A stretch of 64,000 nt of DNA from Nocardia cyriacigeorgica GUH-2 (GCF_000284035.1 NC_016887.1:620001-684000), one strand, 5' to 3'. Positions 46,765-55,647 are shown, counted from the first letter of the stretch. Made by a program: numbers and translations. Notes: generated by a model from the sequence alone, not told the origin.

Positions 46765-46837
46765 GCCCCCTTCGTCTAGCGGCCTAGGACGCCGCCCTTT
46801 CAAGGCGGTAGCGCGGGTTCGAATCCCGTAGGGGGTA
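46765..46837 (+). tRNA. tRNA-Glu(TTC)
   Basis: 73 nt cloverleaf with acceptor GCCCCCT pairing to AGGGGGT (G-U at the first pair), anticodon stem CCGCC/GGCGG around loop CTTTCAA (anticodon TTC), and T-arm GGTTCGAATCC. It is the first of three closely spaced tRNA genes. Confidence 0.96.
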
Positions 46838-46867
46838 CAGTCTTCGGACTGTGAAGCAGTAGAGCAA

Positions 46868-46941
46868 GGCCCTGTGGCGCAGTTGGTTAGCGCGCCGCCC
46901 TGTCACGGCGGAGGTCGCGGGTTCGAGTCCCGTCAGGGTCG
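46868..46941 (+). tRNA. tRNA-Asp(GTC)
   Basis: 74 nt cloverleaf with acceptor GGCCCTG pairing to CAGGGTC, discriminator G (typical of Asp), anticodon loop CTGTCAC (anticodon GTC) and T-arm GGTTCGAGTCC. It lies 30 bp after tRNA-Glu. Confidence 0.97.
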
Positions 46942-46946
46942 CAAGT

Positions 46947-46970
46947 AAACGCCGGAGCAATCCGGCGTTT
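46947..46970 (+). terminator. hairpin between tRNA-Asp and tRNA-Phe
   Basis: A 10-bp perfect stem, AAACGCCGGA (46947-46956) with TCCGGCGTTT (46961-46970), and loop GCAA, 5 bp after tRNA-Asp. It is a terminator or a processing/stability hairpin. Confidence 0.8.
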
Positions 46971-46999
46971 CACGTATGGCATTCCGTTCGGGTGCCTGC

Positions 47000-47073
47000 G
47001 GCCAGGTAGCTCAGTTGGTACGAGCGTCCGCCTGAAAAGCGGAAGGTCGCCGGTTCGATCCCGGCCCTGGCCA
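47000..47073 (+). tRNA. tRNA-Phe(GAA)
   Basis: 74 nt cloverleaf with acceptor GGCCAGG pairing to CCTGGCC, discriminator A, anticodon stem TCCGC/GCGGA around loop CTGAAAA (anticodon GAA), and T-arm GGTTCGATCCC. CC follows the discriminator, but CCA is not complete. Confidence 0.97.
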
Positions 47074-47132
47074 CCCTCCGCCCTCCGTCATGCTCGCGAA
47101 AAGCGCTCGCGAATGGCGGAGGGTCTATTTAT
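47074..47132 (+). terminator. terminator after tRNA-Phe
   Basis: CCCTCCGCC (47074-47082) pairs with GGCGGAGGG (47115-47123), with a smaller CGCG-rich hairpin inside, followed by the T-rich TCTATTTATTT. It starts directly at the tRNA 3-prime end. Confidence 0.85.
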
Positions 47133-47135
47133 TTG

Positions 47136-47178
47136 AGGGGGTGCAACCCCCTATCCCCGCCCGGCGGGGCTTCGCCCC
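47136..47178. repeat. REP-like nested GC hairpin element
   Basis: Three hairpins in 43 bp: AGGGGGT-GCA-ACCCCCT (47136-47152), CCCCGC-CCG-GCGGGG (47155-47169) and GGGGC-TTC-GCCCC (47166-47178). The last two are mutually exclusive. The appearance is that of palindromic intergenic elements common in actinobacterial genomes; copy number cannot be judged here. The rest of 47179-47377 shows no gene. Confidence 0.55.
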
Positions 47179-47377
47179 CCGGACCCCCCTGTGGTCGGTT
47201 GCGTCTTTGATTTCGTTCCCTCGGGCTCTCTTGTCCGCTCTCCTCCTGGCCATATGCTGCCCCGGTTCCGTCGGGTATCGGTTGTCCGACTTCTTGGTCG
47301 AGTCCTGGGCGTCGTCGATGCACAGGCTGGATCGGCGAATTCCGTGTTCGCCGCTCGACACGGTGGGAAGCTGGGGT

Positions 47378-47560
47378 ATGGCTGATTCCTGGTATTACTG
47401 CCTCAAGCACAAGCGGGCCGAGCAGGGGAAACGGTGTTGGTTCGCGGATCGGCTCGGGCCGTTTCCGGATCAGGCGACGGCGGAGCGGGCGTTGGAGATC
47501 GTGCGGGAGCGCAACAGGGCCGAGGATGCGCGGGACCGGCAGTGGCGGGAGGGGGAGTGA
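47378..47560 (+). CDS. small conserved actinobacterial protein (WYYCLKH family, sometimes called SPOR-like)
   Basis: 60 residues, ATG at 47378. The sequence MADSWYYCLKHKRAEQGKRC followed by WFADRLGPFPDQATAERALE is that of a widespread small actinobacterial family whose members end in a charged helix and are variously annotated as SPOR-like or hypothetical. WYYC and CW supply two Cys that could form a disulfide or bind metal. The family function is not known. The longer open frame upstream (from 47090) runs through the tRNA terminator and REP-like element and is not credible. Confidence 0.75.
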   Translation: MADSWYYCLKHKRAEQGKRCWFADRLGPFPDQATAERALEIVRERNRAEDARDRQWREGE

Positions 47561-47739
47561 ACGAGAGTGTTCGCAAGATCACCGGATGTGCGTCCGGCGC
47601 GGTGAGATGGCAGAGTGTGGGTCTGGTGCGCTGAATTCGCGGGGAGGCGGATCAGCTACCGTTCACGAGAAATCAGACGATCGCTCGCGGCCTGCGTACG
47701 GGTTCCCGGGCGCGACCAGGTGAGCAGGGAGGGCGACCC

Positions 47740-48459
47740 TTGAGGGTTACCGTTGTTGTGCCGACCTACAACGAGCGCGAAAATCTGCCCGTCGCGGTGG
47801 AACGGCTGACCGCGCTACCGGTGGCCGACCTGCACGTGCTCGTCGTGGACGACAACTCGCCCGACGGCACCGGTGAGGTCGCCGACAAGCTCGCCGCCGA
47901 ACTCCCCAACGTCGTGGGCGTGCTGCACCGCACCGAGAAGGACGGCCTGGGCCGCGCCTACATCGCCGGCATCACCCGCGCCCTCGACGAAGGCGCCGAC
48001 GTGGTGATCCAGATGGACGCCGACCTGTCCCACCCCGCCGAGGTCATCCCGGCCATGCTGGAGAAACTGACCAGCACCGACGCCGGCGTCGTGCTCGGCT
48101 CCCGCTATGTGCCCGGCGGCTCCACCGCCGAGGAGTGGAAGTGGTACCGCAAGGCGCTGTCGGCCTGGGCGAATTTCTACGTGAACCTGATCCTGCGCCT
48201 GGGCGTCAAGGACGCCACCGCGGGCTTCAAGGCCTGGAAGGCCGACACCCTGCGCGCCATCGACGTCGCCTCGATCCGCAGCAACGGTTACTCGTTCCAG
48301 GTCGAGATGAACTACCGCACCGTCAAGAAGGGCATCACCATCGCCGAGGTGCCCATCCGTTTCGAGGAGCGCACTCTCGGTGCTTCCAAGATGAGCCTCA
48401 AGGTGCAGCTGGAATCGGCGCTCATGCCGTGGAAGCTGCTCTTCGGCCGCGCGGTCTAA
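47740..48459 (+). CDS. polyprenol monophosphomannose synthase (Ppm1/DPM-like GT2)
   Basis: 239 residues with a TTG start (47740) and AGGGAGGG just upstream. A GT2 glycosyltransferase with VVVPTYNERENLPV at the start, VVDDNSPDGTGE near residue 45, QMDADLSHPAE with the metal DxD near residue 92, and RSNGYSFQVEMNYR. It makes polyprenyl-phospho-mannose from GDP-mannose, the donor for GT-C mannosyltransferases such as the GT87 protein in this window. The N-acyltransferase domain fused in M. tuberculosis Ppm1 is absent, as is common. Confidence 0.92.
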   Translation: MRVTVVVPTYNERENLPVAVERLTALPVADLHVLVVDDNSPDGTGEVADKLAAELPNVVGVLHRTEKDGLGRAYIAGITRALDEGADVVIQMDADLSHPAEVIPAMLEKLTSTDAGVVLGSRYVPGGSTAEEWKWYRKALSAWANFYVNLILRLGVKDATAGFKAWKADTLRAIDVASIRSNGYSFQVEMNYRTVKKGITIAEVPIRFEERTLGASKMSLKVQLESALMPWKLLFGRAV

Positions 48460-49926
48460 CTACTCCGGCCAGTCGAGCAGCGTGTCGATGAACAGCTGAC
48501 GCACCCGCTCCACCTCGTCATGCATATTCGCCGGATCCCACCCGCTGACGTCGATCGGATCCAGCACCGCCACATCCACCACACCCGGCCGCACCACCAT
48601 CGAATCGCGCCAGGACACCTCGCCGGCATTGCGGATCACCACCGGGATCACCGGCACCCCCGCCTGGATCGCGATATGGAAGGCGCCCTTCTTGAACGGC
48701 CCGACCTCGGGTGTGAAGGAGCGGGTGCCCTCCGGCGCCACCGCGATCGATAGCCCGTCGCGCAATGTGTGCACGACCGGTTCCAGCGACGCCTTGGCGC
48801 GAGCGGTGTCGGCGCGGTCGATGAAGGTGACCCCGACGAACCGCATCAGCGGCCCGAACACCGGATTCTTCGTCAGCTCCTTCTTGCCGATGCCGGTGAC
48901 CCCGCCGCCGAGCACGGCCGGGACGATGATCACGTCGTACTGGCTCTGATGATTGAAGACGAACACCGCCGGGCGCGGTGAGCGGGCATTGTGCGCACCG
49001 GTGACCCGCAACCGCACACCAGTGGTGCGCAGCGTGGCACCGGTGCCGAATTTCATCAGGGCGTCGGCCATCCGCCTGCGGTCGCGGGTATAGGACTTGA
49101 TGAGCACGCCGCCGATCGCGCCGGCGATCAGCGCGGCGAATCCGGCGATGGTCCGGACGATATCGGCCGGGCGCGAGGGATTCCGGGGGCGAAACGTCAG
49201 CGCAGGCCAGTCCCGTTCCGCGCAGATCACCGCCAGCCCGGGGTCGGGATCCACCGCGATCGGAAACCCGACCGACTCCAGCGTGGTCAGGTCGGCGGAA
49301 TTCTCCATGTAGGCGAAGCTGTTGCGTAGCTCGATCCCGGACGCGGCCGCGAACTCGCGAATCGCCTCGGTCTTGCCCGAACGCCACAGGGTGCGCCCCT
49401 CGGTATATCCGGTCAGCACCCCGTCATCGGCGGCCATCCGGGTGCACAGGGTGTGCTCGATACCCAGCGCCGCCGCCACCGGTTCGACGGCGAAGCGCGG
49501 CCCGGCCGAGACCAGGACCACCGTGTGCCCGGCCGCTCGATGCGCCCGGATCAGCCGCCACGCTTCCGGATGGATGCGGCCGTAGAGGGTGCTCTTGAAC
49601 AGCCGGGTGCCGAGCTCGTCGAGCTCGGTTTCGGTGCGCCCGGCGAGCAGTCGGGTCGCGCTGTGCAGAAAGCGACCGAAGGAACCTTCGTCGGGATGGT
49701 CGCGGATGCTGTCGAGCAGCCATCCCGCCACCTCGTCGTCCCGGCGCCGCGACGGCCCCCGTTTCGCTGACGCCGATGCGAGATCGTCGACCACCACACC
49801 GCCCAGCTCGAATATCGCGGCGACCGCAGGTCCCTGTGGACCCACCCGGATCGCCGTCAGCACCGAGTCCATATCGGAATGCGCGGCGTCCAGTTCCAGT
49901 GCTTCGTAGTGTTCTTCGCTGCCCAC
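48460..49926 (-). CDS. HAD-like plus lysophospholipid acyltransferase (PlsC-type) fusion, HAD motif degenerate
   Basis: 488 residues from a GTG at 49926 that shares one base with the plsB stop (TAGTG). Residues 30-250 resemble a HAD-IB phosphatase, but motif I, normally DxD, reads AAIFELGGVV (Glu40, Gly42), and the late acidic motif reads YMENSAD, so catalysis is doubtful. After a helix near residue 275 comes an AGPAT domain with FNHQSQYD (HxxxxD) and APEGTRS. The pair PlsB-PlsC equals Rv2482c-Rv2483c from memory. It makes phosphatidic acid from 1-acylglycerol-3-phosphate. Confidence 0.88.
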   Translation of the reverse strand: MGSEEHYEALELDAAHSDMDSVLTAIRVGPQGPAVAAIFELGGVVVDDLASASAKRGPSRRRDDEVAGWLLDSIRDHPDEGSFGRFLHSATRLLAGRTETELDELGTRLFKSTLYGRIHPEAWRLIRAHRAAGHTVVLVSAGPRFAVEPVAAALGIEHTLCTRMAADDGVLTGYTEGRTLWRSGKTEAIREFAAASGIELRNSFAYMENSADLTTLESVGFPIAVDPDPGLAVICAERDWPALTFRPRNPSRPADIVRTIAGFAALIAGAIGGVLIKSYTRDRRRMADALMKFGTGATLRTTGVRLRVTGAHNARSPRPAVFVFNHQSQYDVIIVPAVLGGGVTGIGKKELTKNPVFGPLMRFVGVTFIDRADTARAKASLEPVVHTLRDGLSIAVAPEGTRSFTPEVGPFKKGAFHIAIQAGVPVIPVVIRNAGEVSWRDSMVVRPGVVDVAVLDPIDVSGWDPANMHDEVERVRQLFIDTLLDWPE

Positions 49927-52379
49927 TATCGCTCCGATACCGGAAGGTTGGACGGATCCAGTGCCGCCGCGCGCGAGATCCGGATGCCGATCACCCGTAG
50001 CCATTCGGCGAATTCGGCCCGGCGCGCGGCCAGATCGGCCGTGTCGTCCGGCTCGACCAGATCGTAATTGGCGGCGAGTTTGAGCGCGCTGGTGAACAAT
50101 TCGGTCGAAATGGATTCCGGGCTGTGCAACCGCTGCTGCAACATCATCTGCTTACCCACCGCGACGCATTCGTCGATGAACTGCTTGCGATCCTCGATCG
50201 CCGCGTCACCGCGATCGGCCAGCCGTTCGGCCACCACCAGCTGCGCGTCGAAGAACGAACGCAGCACCCGGTGGGCCATCATGAAGCCGGAGGCGGTGAG
50301 CTGGGCCAGGATCTCCACGCTCAGGGTGTCTCGGGTGCGGTGATTCCACTCCGGGTCGATGAGCAGCATCTCGGCGGTCAGCTGCTCGGAGAACTCGTTG
50401 CGTTCGGGGAAGAAGAATTCGAACTTGAGCAGATCCCGCAGGCGGAACGCCTCTTCCCAGCCGGTGCGCAACGGGTCGGTGTCGACGCCGTCGTCGACGT
50501 CCTGAGTGGCCTTGTCGACCGCCGCCAGAATCGACAGTTCCACGATCGCGCGGTTGACGAACCAGTGCACGGCGCTGTTGCGATAGAACGCCGCCTCCAG
50601 GTAGGCCCCGGATTCGATCGAATACACCGGCTCGAGCCCGCCGCGATACACGGTGACCACCTTGGCCAGCGACAACTGTTCCAGCACCACCTCGAGGCTC
50701 TGCTCCTCGCGCAGCGCGCCGACCTCACCGCTCGGCAGATCGCGGCGCTCGATGTAGTCGAGCACCGGGGCCAGCAGATCGCGGACCTCGCGCAGGGTGA
50801 GCGCGCGTTCGTGCACGCCGAGCAGGGCGAGGGTGGCCAGTGCGTTGACGGTGATCGGGGTGACCTCGTTGATCCCGACCGCGATCTCGAATGCCAGCCG
50901 CTGCACCGCTTTCCGTTCCAGCTCGCCCACCTCGTCGCCGGCGTCGATGATGGGCGGCGCGGTCCCGTCGGCGCGATGCAGCGGAATCGACAGCGGCGGC
51001 GCGGTGAGCGGATCACCGTGCGCGGCCAGCCGCTCCCGGGCCGAGAGCGGCGCGCCGAACCGCACGTAGACGTGGCCGGCCGAATGCTGCTGGCTGCGCA
51101 CATATCTGGCCAGCCAGGCCAGACCCTCGGGCTTCTTCTTGCCGCCGGATTGTTCGCTGGCGATGGCGCCGAGCTCGTTGAGCCGCTCGTAGGTGATCGA
51201 CACCGGCACCAGCATCACGTCGTCGATGCGGTTCCAGCGCACCGCGGCCGCCAGATAGTTGAGCAGGCCGTAGCGCGGTGGCCGCAGTTTGCCGGTGCGG
51301 GTGCGGCCGCCCTCGAAGTACCACTCCAGGTTGAAGCGTTTGGCCAGCAGATAGCCGAAGTACTCCTCGACGACGGCCTTGTAGACCTCGTCGTCGCCGA
51401 AGCTGCGCCGGATGAAGATGGTGCCGGTGCGCCGGGCGATCGGCCCCATCGGCCAGAACCGCAGATTGGCCCCGCCGATAACGTGGTTAGGCGGGAAATC
51501 GTTGCGGGCGAGCACATCACCGAGGACGAAGGCGTCGACGTAGGAGCGGTGCGAGGGCAGGAACACCAGCGGGTAGCGCCGGTTGAGGTCGCGCAGGGCG
51601 TCGAGCCCGGATTCGTCGCAGTCGACTTTCCAGGTGGAGGCGTGCACGGGACGCATGGCCTGGGTGAACAGGTCCGACACCAGCCTGCTCTGCGCGGCGA
51701 CCAGCTCACGCAACGCCTTCTCGGCCCGGCGATACACCTCGTGCCTGCTGGCGCCGATCCGGTCGGCGATGAGGTCGAGCCTGCGCAGGAAGTCGGGCGA
51801 ATCCAGGATCTCCTCGGCCACCAGGCGCGGCACCTTGTAGCGATCGCCGATGACGGTGCGTTCGGCGCGTTCCAGCGCGAGCACGCCCGCGCGCAGGATC
51901 GCCCGCGCGAACGGCTCCGAGGTACCGGCGATGTCCAGCGCCGCCGCCTCGGGGTTGTTGGCGCGCAGCTCGCTGAGCCGGGCCGGGCGGCCGGTGAGCA
52001 CCACATGCCGGTCCGGTTCGCGGCGGACCAGCCTGCGCTGGGCCAGCCGGTGCGGTTGCCGCGGATTGGTCAGCGTGACCAGATCGGCGAAGGTGGTGCG
52101 CCGCACGCCTTCACGTTCGGGCGGCAGCCACAGCACCCGCACCGGAACCACCAGCGGATCGTCGGTGCGGCCGGTCAACCGGTCGGCGATGGCGCCGGCG
52201 TCGAGGTCGATCTGGGTGACGGGCGCGTCGGTGCCCAGCTCCGCGGCGATGCCGCCGTCGGCCAGCCAGGCGCCGATCAATTCGCGTTCGACTCGGGAAC
52301 TCGCGTCCACCAGCGCCACCACCGAGCCGATGGCCGGCTGCTCCGCGCTGTGCGCCGGTGCGTCGCCGCGATCGATCAT
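49926..52379 (-). CDS. plsB: glycerol-3-phosphate 1-O-acyltransferase PlsB
   Basis: 817 residues, ATG at 52379 with GGAGG eight bases upstream. PlsB adds the first acyl chain to glycerol-3-phosphate at the membrane, starting phospholipid synthesis. Catalytic motif I is LPSHRSYVDAF near residue 280, followed by NLRFWPMGPIARRTGTIFIR and FEGGRTRTGKLRPPRYG near residue 370. Length suits the long PlsB family. It is coupled by a one-base overlap to the PlsC-like gene. Its start faces the IdeR-box region of the salicylate synthase. Confidence 0.93.
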   Translation of the reverse strand: MIDRGDAPAHSAEQPAIGSVVALVDASSRVERELIGAWLADGGIAAELGTDAPVTQIDLDAGAIADRLTGRTDDPLVVPVRVLWLPPEREGVRRTTFADLVTLTNPRQPHRLAQRRLVRREPDRHVVLTGRPARLSELRANNPEAAALDIAGTSEPFARAILRAGVLALERAERTVIGDRYKVPRLVAEEILDSPDFLRRLDLIADRIGASRHEVYRRAEKALRELVAAQSRLVSDLFTQAMRPVHASTWKVDCDESGLDALRDLNRRYPLVFLPSHRSYVDAFVLGDVLARNDFPPNHVIGGANLRFWPMGPIARRTGTIFIRRSFGDDEVYKAVVEEYFGYLLAKRFNLEWYFEGGRTRTGKLRPPRYGLLNYLAAAVRWNRIDDVMLVPVSITYERLNELGAIASEQSGGKKKPEGLAWLARYVRSQQHSAGHVYVRFGAPLSARERLAAHGDPLTAPPLSIPLHRADGTAPPIIDAGDEVGELERKAVQRLAFEIAVGINEVTPITVNALATLALLGVHERALTLREVRDLLAPVLDYIERRDLPSGEVGALREEQSLEVVLEQLSLAKVVTVYRGGLEPVYSIESGAYLEAAFYRNSAVHWFVNRAIVELSILAAVDKATQDVDDGVDTDPLRTGWEEAFRLRDLLKFEFFFPERNEFSEQLTAEMLLIDPEWNHRTRDTLSVEILAQLTASGFMMAHRVLRSFFDAQLVVAERLADRGDAAIEDRKQFIDECVAVGKQMMLQQRLHSPESISTELFTSALKLAANYDLVEPDDTADLAARRAEFAEWLRVIGIRISRAAALDPSNLPVSER

Positions 52380-52498
52380 GTGTGGTCCCTCCGCTGAAAC
52401 GACGATCCCCCTATTCAAGCCCGCCGACGGGATCCGCGCAGGAACTCCGGACCGAGAGTCGCTTCCCCGTTGTGGTCGCGGGCACAGTATCGCCCGGT

Positions 52499-52517
52499 AC
52501 AGGTAATGCTAACCTTA
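52499..52517. promoter_or_regulatory. IdeR/DtxR-like iron box 1
   Basis: ACAGGTAATGCTAACCTTA matches the 19-bp iron-box consensus (TWAGGTWAGSCTWACCTWA) at about 16 positions. It lies 38-56 bp before the salicylate synthase start and about 120 bp before divergent plsB. Confidence 0.75.
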
Positions 52518-52527
52518 CCTACCGAAG

Positions 52528-52546
52528 TTAGGTCAGCATAACCTTG
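52528..52546. promoter_or_regulatory. IdeR/DtxR-like iron box 2
   Basis: TTAGGTCAGCATAACCTTG matches the iron-box consensus at about 15-16 positions and overlaps the ribosome site of the salicylate synthase. Two boxes in tandem suggest strong repression by iron-loaded IdeR. Confidence 0.75.
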
Positions 52547-52554
52547 GAGGATCG

Positions 52555-53868
52555 TTGTCGACCACGGACGAGCGCTCGCGCGTTGAGTATGTGACCGATC
52601 CGGCGGCAGCGATGTCCCGGCTGGCGGCCGATGAACGGTTCGGCGAGTTCGTCATGTACGAACGCCCGGGGGAGTGGGTCTTCGCCGCGGACCCGATCGG
52701 CACCGTCGAACTGGACGTGCAGGAATTGCGCGTCGGCTGGAACGGCGAGACCACCGCGAGCGCGTGGGAGGGTAGCCCGGCCGCCGTGGTCGACCGTGCG
52801 CTCGGCACGCTGCCGCTGGAGGGCCGCAATGCCTACGGCTGGATCGGCTTCGAATTCTGCGCCTGGTCGCTGGGTGCGACCGAGCACCTGACCCCGCGAA
52901 CCTCGCTGGTGCACCTGATGATTCCGCGGATCGAGGTCGTCGTCGGCGAGGCCGGTGTGCGGATCAACGGCGCCACCGACGCCGAGGCCGACGTCATCCA
53001 CGAGCTGATCGCCGGATCGCAGGGGCTGGAGCTGCCGATTCCGCATCCGGTCGATATCCGCGTCGATCCGACCGGCTATCAGGGCCGGGTGGCCGAGGCC
53101 ATCGCCGAGATCAATGCCGGGCAGTACCAGAAGGTCATCCTGTCGCGGAAGGTCGATCTGCCTTTCGCCGTCGACGTTCCGGCCACCTACCGGCTCGGCC
53201 GCGCGCACAACACCCCGGCGCGCTCGTTCCTGCTGCGCCTGGGCGGGCTCGAGGCCGCAGGCTTCAGTCCCGAACTGGTCGCTTCGGTCGACGACGACCG
53301 GGTCGTCACCACCGAACCGCTCGCCGGTACCCGGGCTTTCGGCCTCGGTGACCAGATCGACCTGGCCGCGCGCGCCGATCTGCTGGCCGATCCCAAGGAG
53401 ATCGTCGAGCACGCGATCTCGGTGCAGACCTCCTTCGCCGAAATCGCCGCGGTCGCCGACCCGGGCACGCCCGCGGTGTCGGATTTCATGGCGGTGCGCG
53501 AACGCGGCAGCGTGCAGCATCTGGCCTCCACCGTGCGCGGCAGGCTGGCCGCCGACCGCTCCAGCTGGGACGCGCTGGAGGTGCTGTTCCCGTCGGTGAC
53601 CGCCTCCGGTATCCCGAAGAAGGCCGGTGTCGATTCGGTGTTCCGGCTCGATCATGATCCGCGCGGGCTGTATTCCGGTGCGGTGGTGACCGTCTCGCCC
53701 ACCGGTGCGCTGGAGGCGACGCTGGTGCTGCGTGCGGTGTATCAGACCACCGAGGGTGCCTGGCTGCGCGCGGGCGCGGGTGTGGTCGGGCAGTCGCGGC
53801 CCGAGCGTGAGTTCGAGGAGACCTGCGAGAAGCTCGGCAGCATCGCGCCGTACGTCGTCAAGGCGTAG
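52555..53868 (+). CDS. nbtS: salicylate synthase (MbtI/NbtS type)
   Basis: 437 residues, TTG start with TTGGAGG immediately upstream. A chorismate-utilising enzyme of the anthranilate synthase I fold that makes salicylate for a nocobactin or mycobactin siderophore. Seen: NAYGWIGFEFCAW, GQYQKVILSRKVDLP with the general-base Lys, TTEPLAGTRAFG, and PSVTASGIPKKAG. The C-terminal GAGVVGQSRPEREFEETCEK is typical of this group. Two IdeR-like boxes stand upstream and a strong terminator downstream. Confidence 0.93.
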   Translation: MSTTDERSRVEYVTDPAAAMSRLAADERFGEFVMYERPGEWVFAADPIGTVELDVQELRVGWNGETTASAWEGSPAAVVDRALGTLPLEGRNAYGWIGFEFCAWSLGATEHLTPRTSLVHLMIPRIEVVVGEAGVRINGATDAEADVIHELIAGSQGLELPIPHPVDIRVDPTGYQGRVAEAIAEINAGQYQKVILSRKVDLPFAVDVPATYRLGRAHNTPARSFLLRLGGLEAAGFSPELVASVDDDRVVTTEPLAGTRAFGLGDQIDLAARADLLADPKEIVEHAISVQTSFAEIAAVADPGTPAVSDFMAVRERGSVQHLASTVRGRLAADRSSWDALEVLFPSVTASGIPKKAGVDSVFRLDHDPRGLYSGAVVTVSPTGALEATLVLRAVYQTTEGAWLRAGAGVVGQSRPEREFEETCEKLGSIAPYVVKA

Positions 53869-53885
53869 GAGTACCGACAACGTCG

Positions 53886-53924
53886 AAGGCCGTGCGGTTG
53901 TGGGAAACACAACCGCACGGCCTT
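53886..53924. terminator. very strong bidirectional terminator between siderophore genes
   Basis: A 17-bp perfect stem, AAGGCCGTGCGGTTGTG (53886-53902) with 53908-53924, and a 5-nt loop GGAAA, followed by TCTCG on the plus strand. It separates the convergent salicylate synthase and ligase genes. Confidence 0.95.
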
Positions 53925-53942
53925 TCTCGTCGTGCTGGGCGC

Positions 53943-55583
53943 TCAGCCCTCGGCGGCCTGCAACGCCTTCTTGTCGATCTTGCCGACCGCCGTCACCGGC
54001 AGGCTCTCGGCCTGACGCAGCACGTCGGGCAGTTTGTAGGTGGCCAGGCCGCGTTCGGTGAGGAAGGTCTTGATCTGCACCAGCGTCGGCATCTCCCCGT
54101 GCACCACCAGCACCGCGCAGACCTTCTCGCCGAGACTCGGATCGGGCAGGCCGACGGCGGCCGCGTGCCGGACTGCCGGATGGGCCAGCAGGTGTTCCTC
54201 GAGTTCGTCGCAGGAGATGTTCTCGCCGCCGCGATTGATGACGTCCTTGATCCGGCCGGAGACCACCAGATGCCCGCTGGGCAGCTTCCGCACCAGGTCG
54301 CCGCTGCGGTAGAACCCGTCGGGAGTGAAGGCCCGGGCATTGTGCTCGGGCGCGCGGTAGTACCCGCGAATCGTGTACGGACCCTTGGTGAGCAGCTCAC
54401 CTTCCTCGCCCGGCGCCACGTCGTTGCCCTCGGCGTCGACCACGCGCACGATGTCGGCGGGGGAGAGCGGACGGCCCTGGGTGGTGCAGATGAGCTCATC
54501 GGAATCGTCGAGCCGGGTGAAGTTGAGCAGCCCCTCGGCCATGCCGAACACCTGCTGCAACCGCACGCCCAAGGCGGGCGCCACCTCGCGGGCATTGACC
54601 TCGGCCAGCTTCGCCCCGCCCACCTGGAGCAGGCGCAGCGAACTCAGGTCGGGTTCCTCCCATTCCACGGCCGCGCACCACAGCTGGGCCAGCGGCGGGA
54701 CCACCGCCGTCACCGTCACGCGATGGGTCTCGATGACGGCGAAGGCGTTCTCCGGGCTCGGATCCGCGACGAAGGCCACCGCCCCGCCGACGCTGACGGT
54801 GCCGAGGATGCCGGGGCAAGCCAGCGGGAAGTTGTGCGCGGCGGGCAGCGTCGCCAGGTAGACGTCGTCTGAGGTGAGTTCGCAGACCTGCGCGCTCGCC
54901 GTCGCGTTGTAGACGTAGTCGTCGTGGGTGCGGGCGATCAGCTTGGGCAGCCCGGTGGTGCCGCCGGAGACGAGCATCAGTGCGATATCGGACGGATCGA
55001 TCTCGGGCAGGCTCGCGCCGCCGGCCGCACGGGTATCGCCCTGCGCCGGAATCGAATCCAAGGCGGTGAATTCGCCCGGGTCGCCGAGCACGAGCACATG
55101 ACGCAGGCTCGGCACGTTCGCGCGGACCGTGGCGGCCAGCTCGCGATAGTCGAAATCGCCTGCCTGATCGGCGATCACGTACGCGACCGCGCCGGACAGG
55201 GTGGCCAGATGTTCGATCTCGGCGCGGCGGTGCGCGGGCAGGGTGAGCACCGGGATGATGCCGGCGCGTAGCACACCGAACAGCACGGTCAGGAATTCGG
55301 CGACATTGGGCAGCTGAACCACCACCCGGTCGCCCGGTTCCAGCCCGAGCGCGAGCAGGCCGTGCGCCATCCGCTCGGCTTCGGCGTCGAGCTCGGCGTA
55401 GCTGAGCGGGCGCTCGCCGATCAGCGCGGTGCGGGCGGGATGCTGCCGGGCGGTGTCGCGCAACAGGCCGTCGAGCGTGCGCCCGGACCAGTATCCGGCG
55501 GCGCGGTACTGCTCGGCCTCGGCCTCGGAAAACGGCACATAGCCATCGCGGTGGGTGCCGGATGCGGTGGAAGTGGAACTCAC
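53943..55583 (-). CDS. nbtT: salicylate / 2,3-dihydroxybenzoate-AMP ligase (MbtA type)
   Basis: 546 residues, GTG start at 55583 with a TGAGG ribosome site. An adenylation enzyme activating salicylate and loading it on an aryl carrier protein for siderophore assembly. Motifs are MLVSGGTTGLPKLIARTHDDY near residue 210 (P-loop), PAAHNFPLACPG near 255, VFGMAEGLLN near 345, GDLVRKLPSGHLVVSGR and the C-terminal Lys in GKIDKKAL. The aryl pocket signature (AHNFPL) is that of MbtA/EntE/DhbE. The symbol follows my memory of the Nocardia naming and is less certain than the product. An IdeR-like box lies 65 bp upstream. Confidence 0.9.
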   Translation of the reverse strand: MSSTSTASGTHRDGYVPFSEAEAEQYRAAGYWSGRTLDGLLRDTARQHPARTALIGERPLSYAELDAEAERMAHGLLALGLEPGDRVVVQLPNVAEFLTVLFGVLRAGIIPVLTLPAHRRAEIEHLATLSGAVAYVIADQAGDFDYRELAATVRANVPSLRHVLVLGDPGEFTALDSIPAQGDTRAAGGASLPEIDPSDIALMLVSGGTTGLPKLIARTHDDYVYNATASAQVCELTSDDVYLATLPAAHNFPLACPGILGTVSVGGAVAFVADPSPENAFAVIETHRVTVTAVVPPLAQLWCAAVEWEEPDLSSLRLLQVGGAKLAEVNAREVAPALGVRLQQVFGMAEGLLNFTRLDDSDELICTTQGRPLSPADIVRVVDAEGNDVAPGEEGELLTKGPYTIRGYYRAPEHNARAFTPDGFYRSGDLVRKLPSGHLVVSGRIKDVINRGGENISCDELEEHLLAHPAVRHAAAVGLPDPSLGEKVCAVLVVHGEMPTLVQIKTFLTERGLATYKLPDVLRQAESLPVTAVGKIDKKALQAAEG

Positions 55584-55647
55584 GTCTGCCTCACAAACGG
55601 GAAAAGGGCGGTATCGGGATACAGGTGCGCGAATCTGGTTCAGTTAT

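Noticed and set aside
45162..47073. The tRNA genes considered as attachment sites of an integrated element
   Set aside because: No integrase, no duplicated tRNA 3-prime end and no phage or conjugation genes were seen nearby.
47090..47377. N-terminal extension of the small WYYCLKH protein back to 47090
   Set aside because: It would translate the tRNA-Phe terminator and the REP-like hairpins; the family starts at the internal Met (47378).
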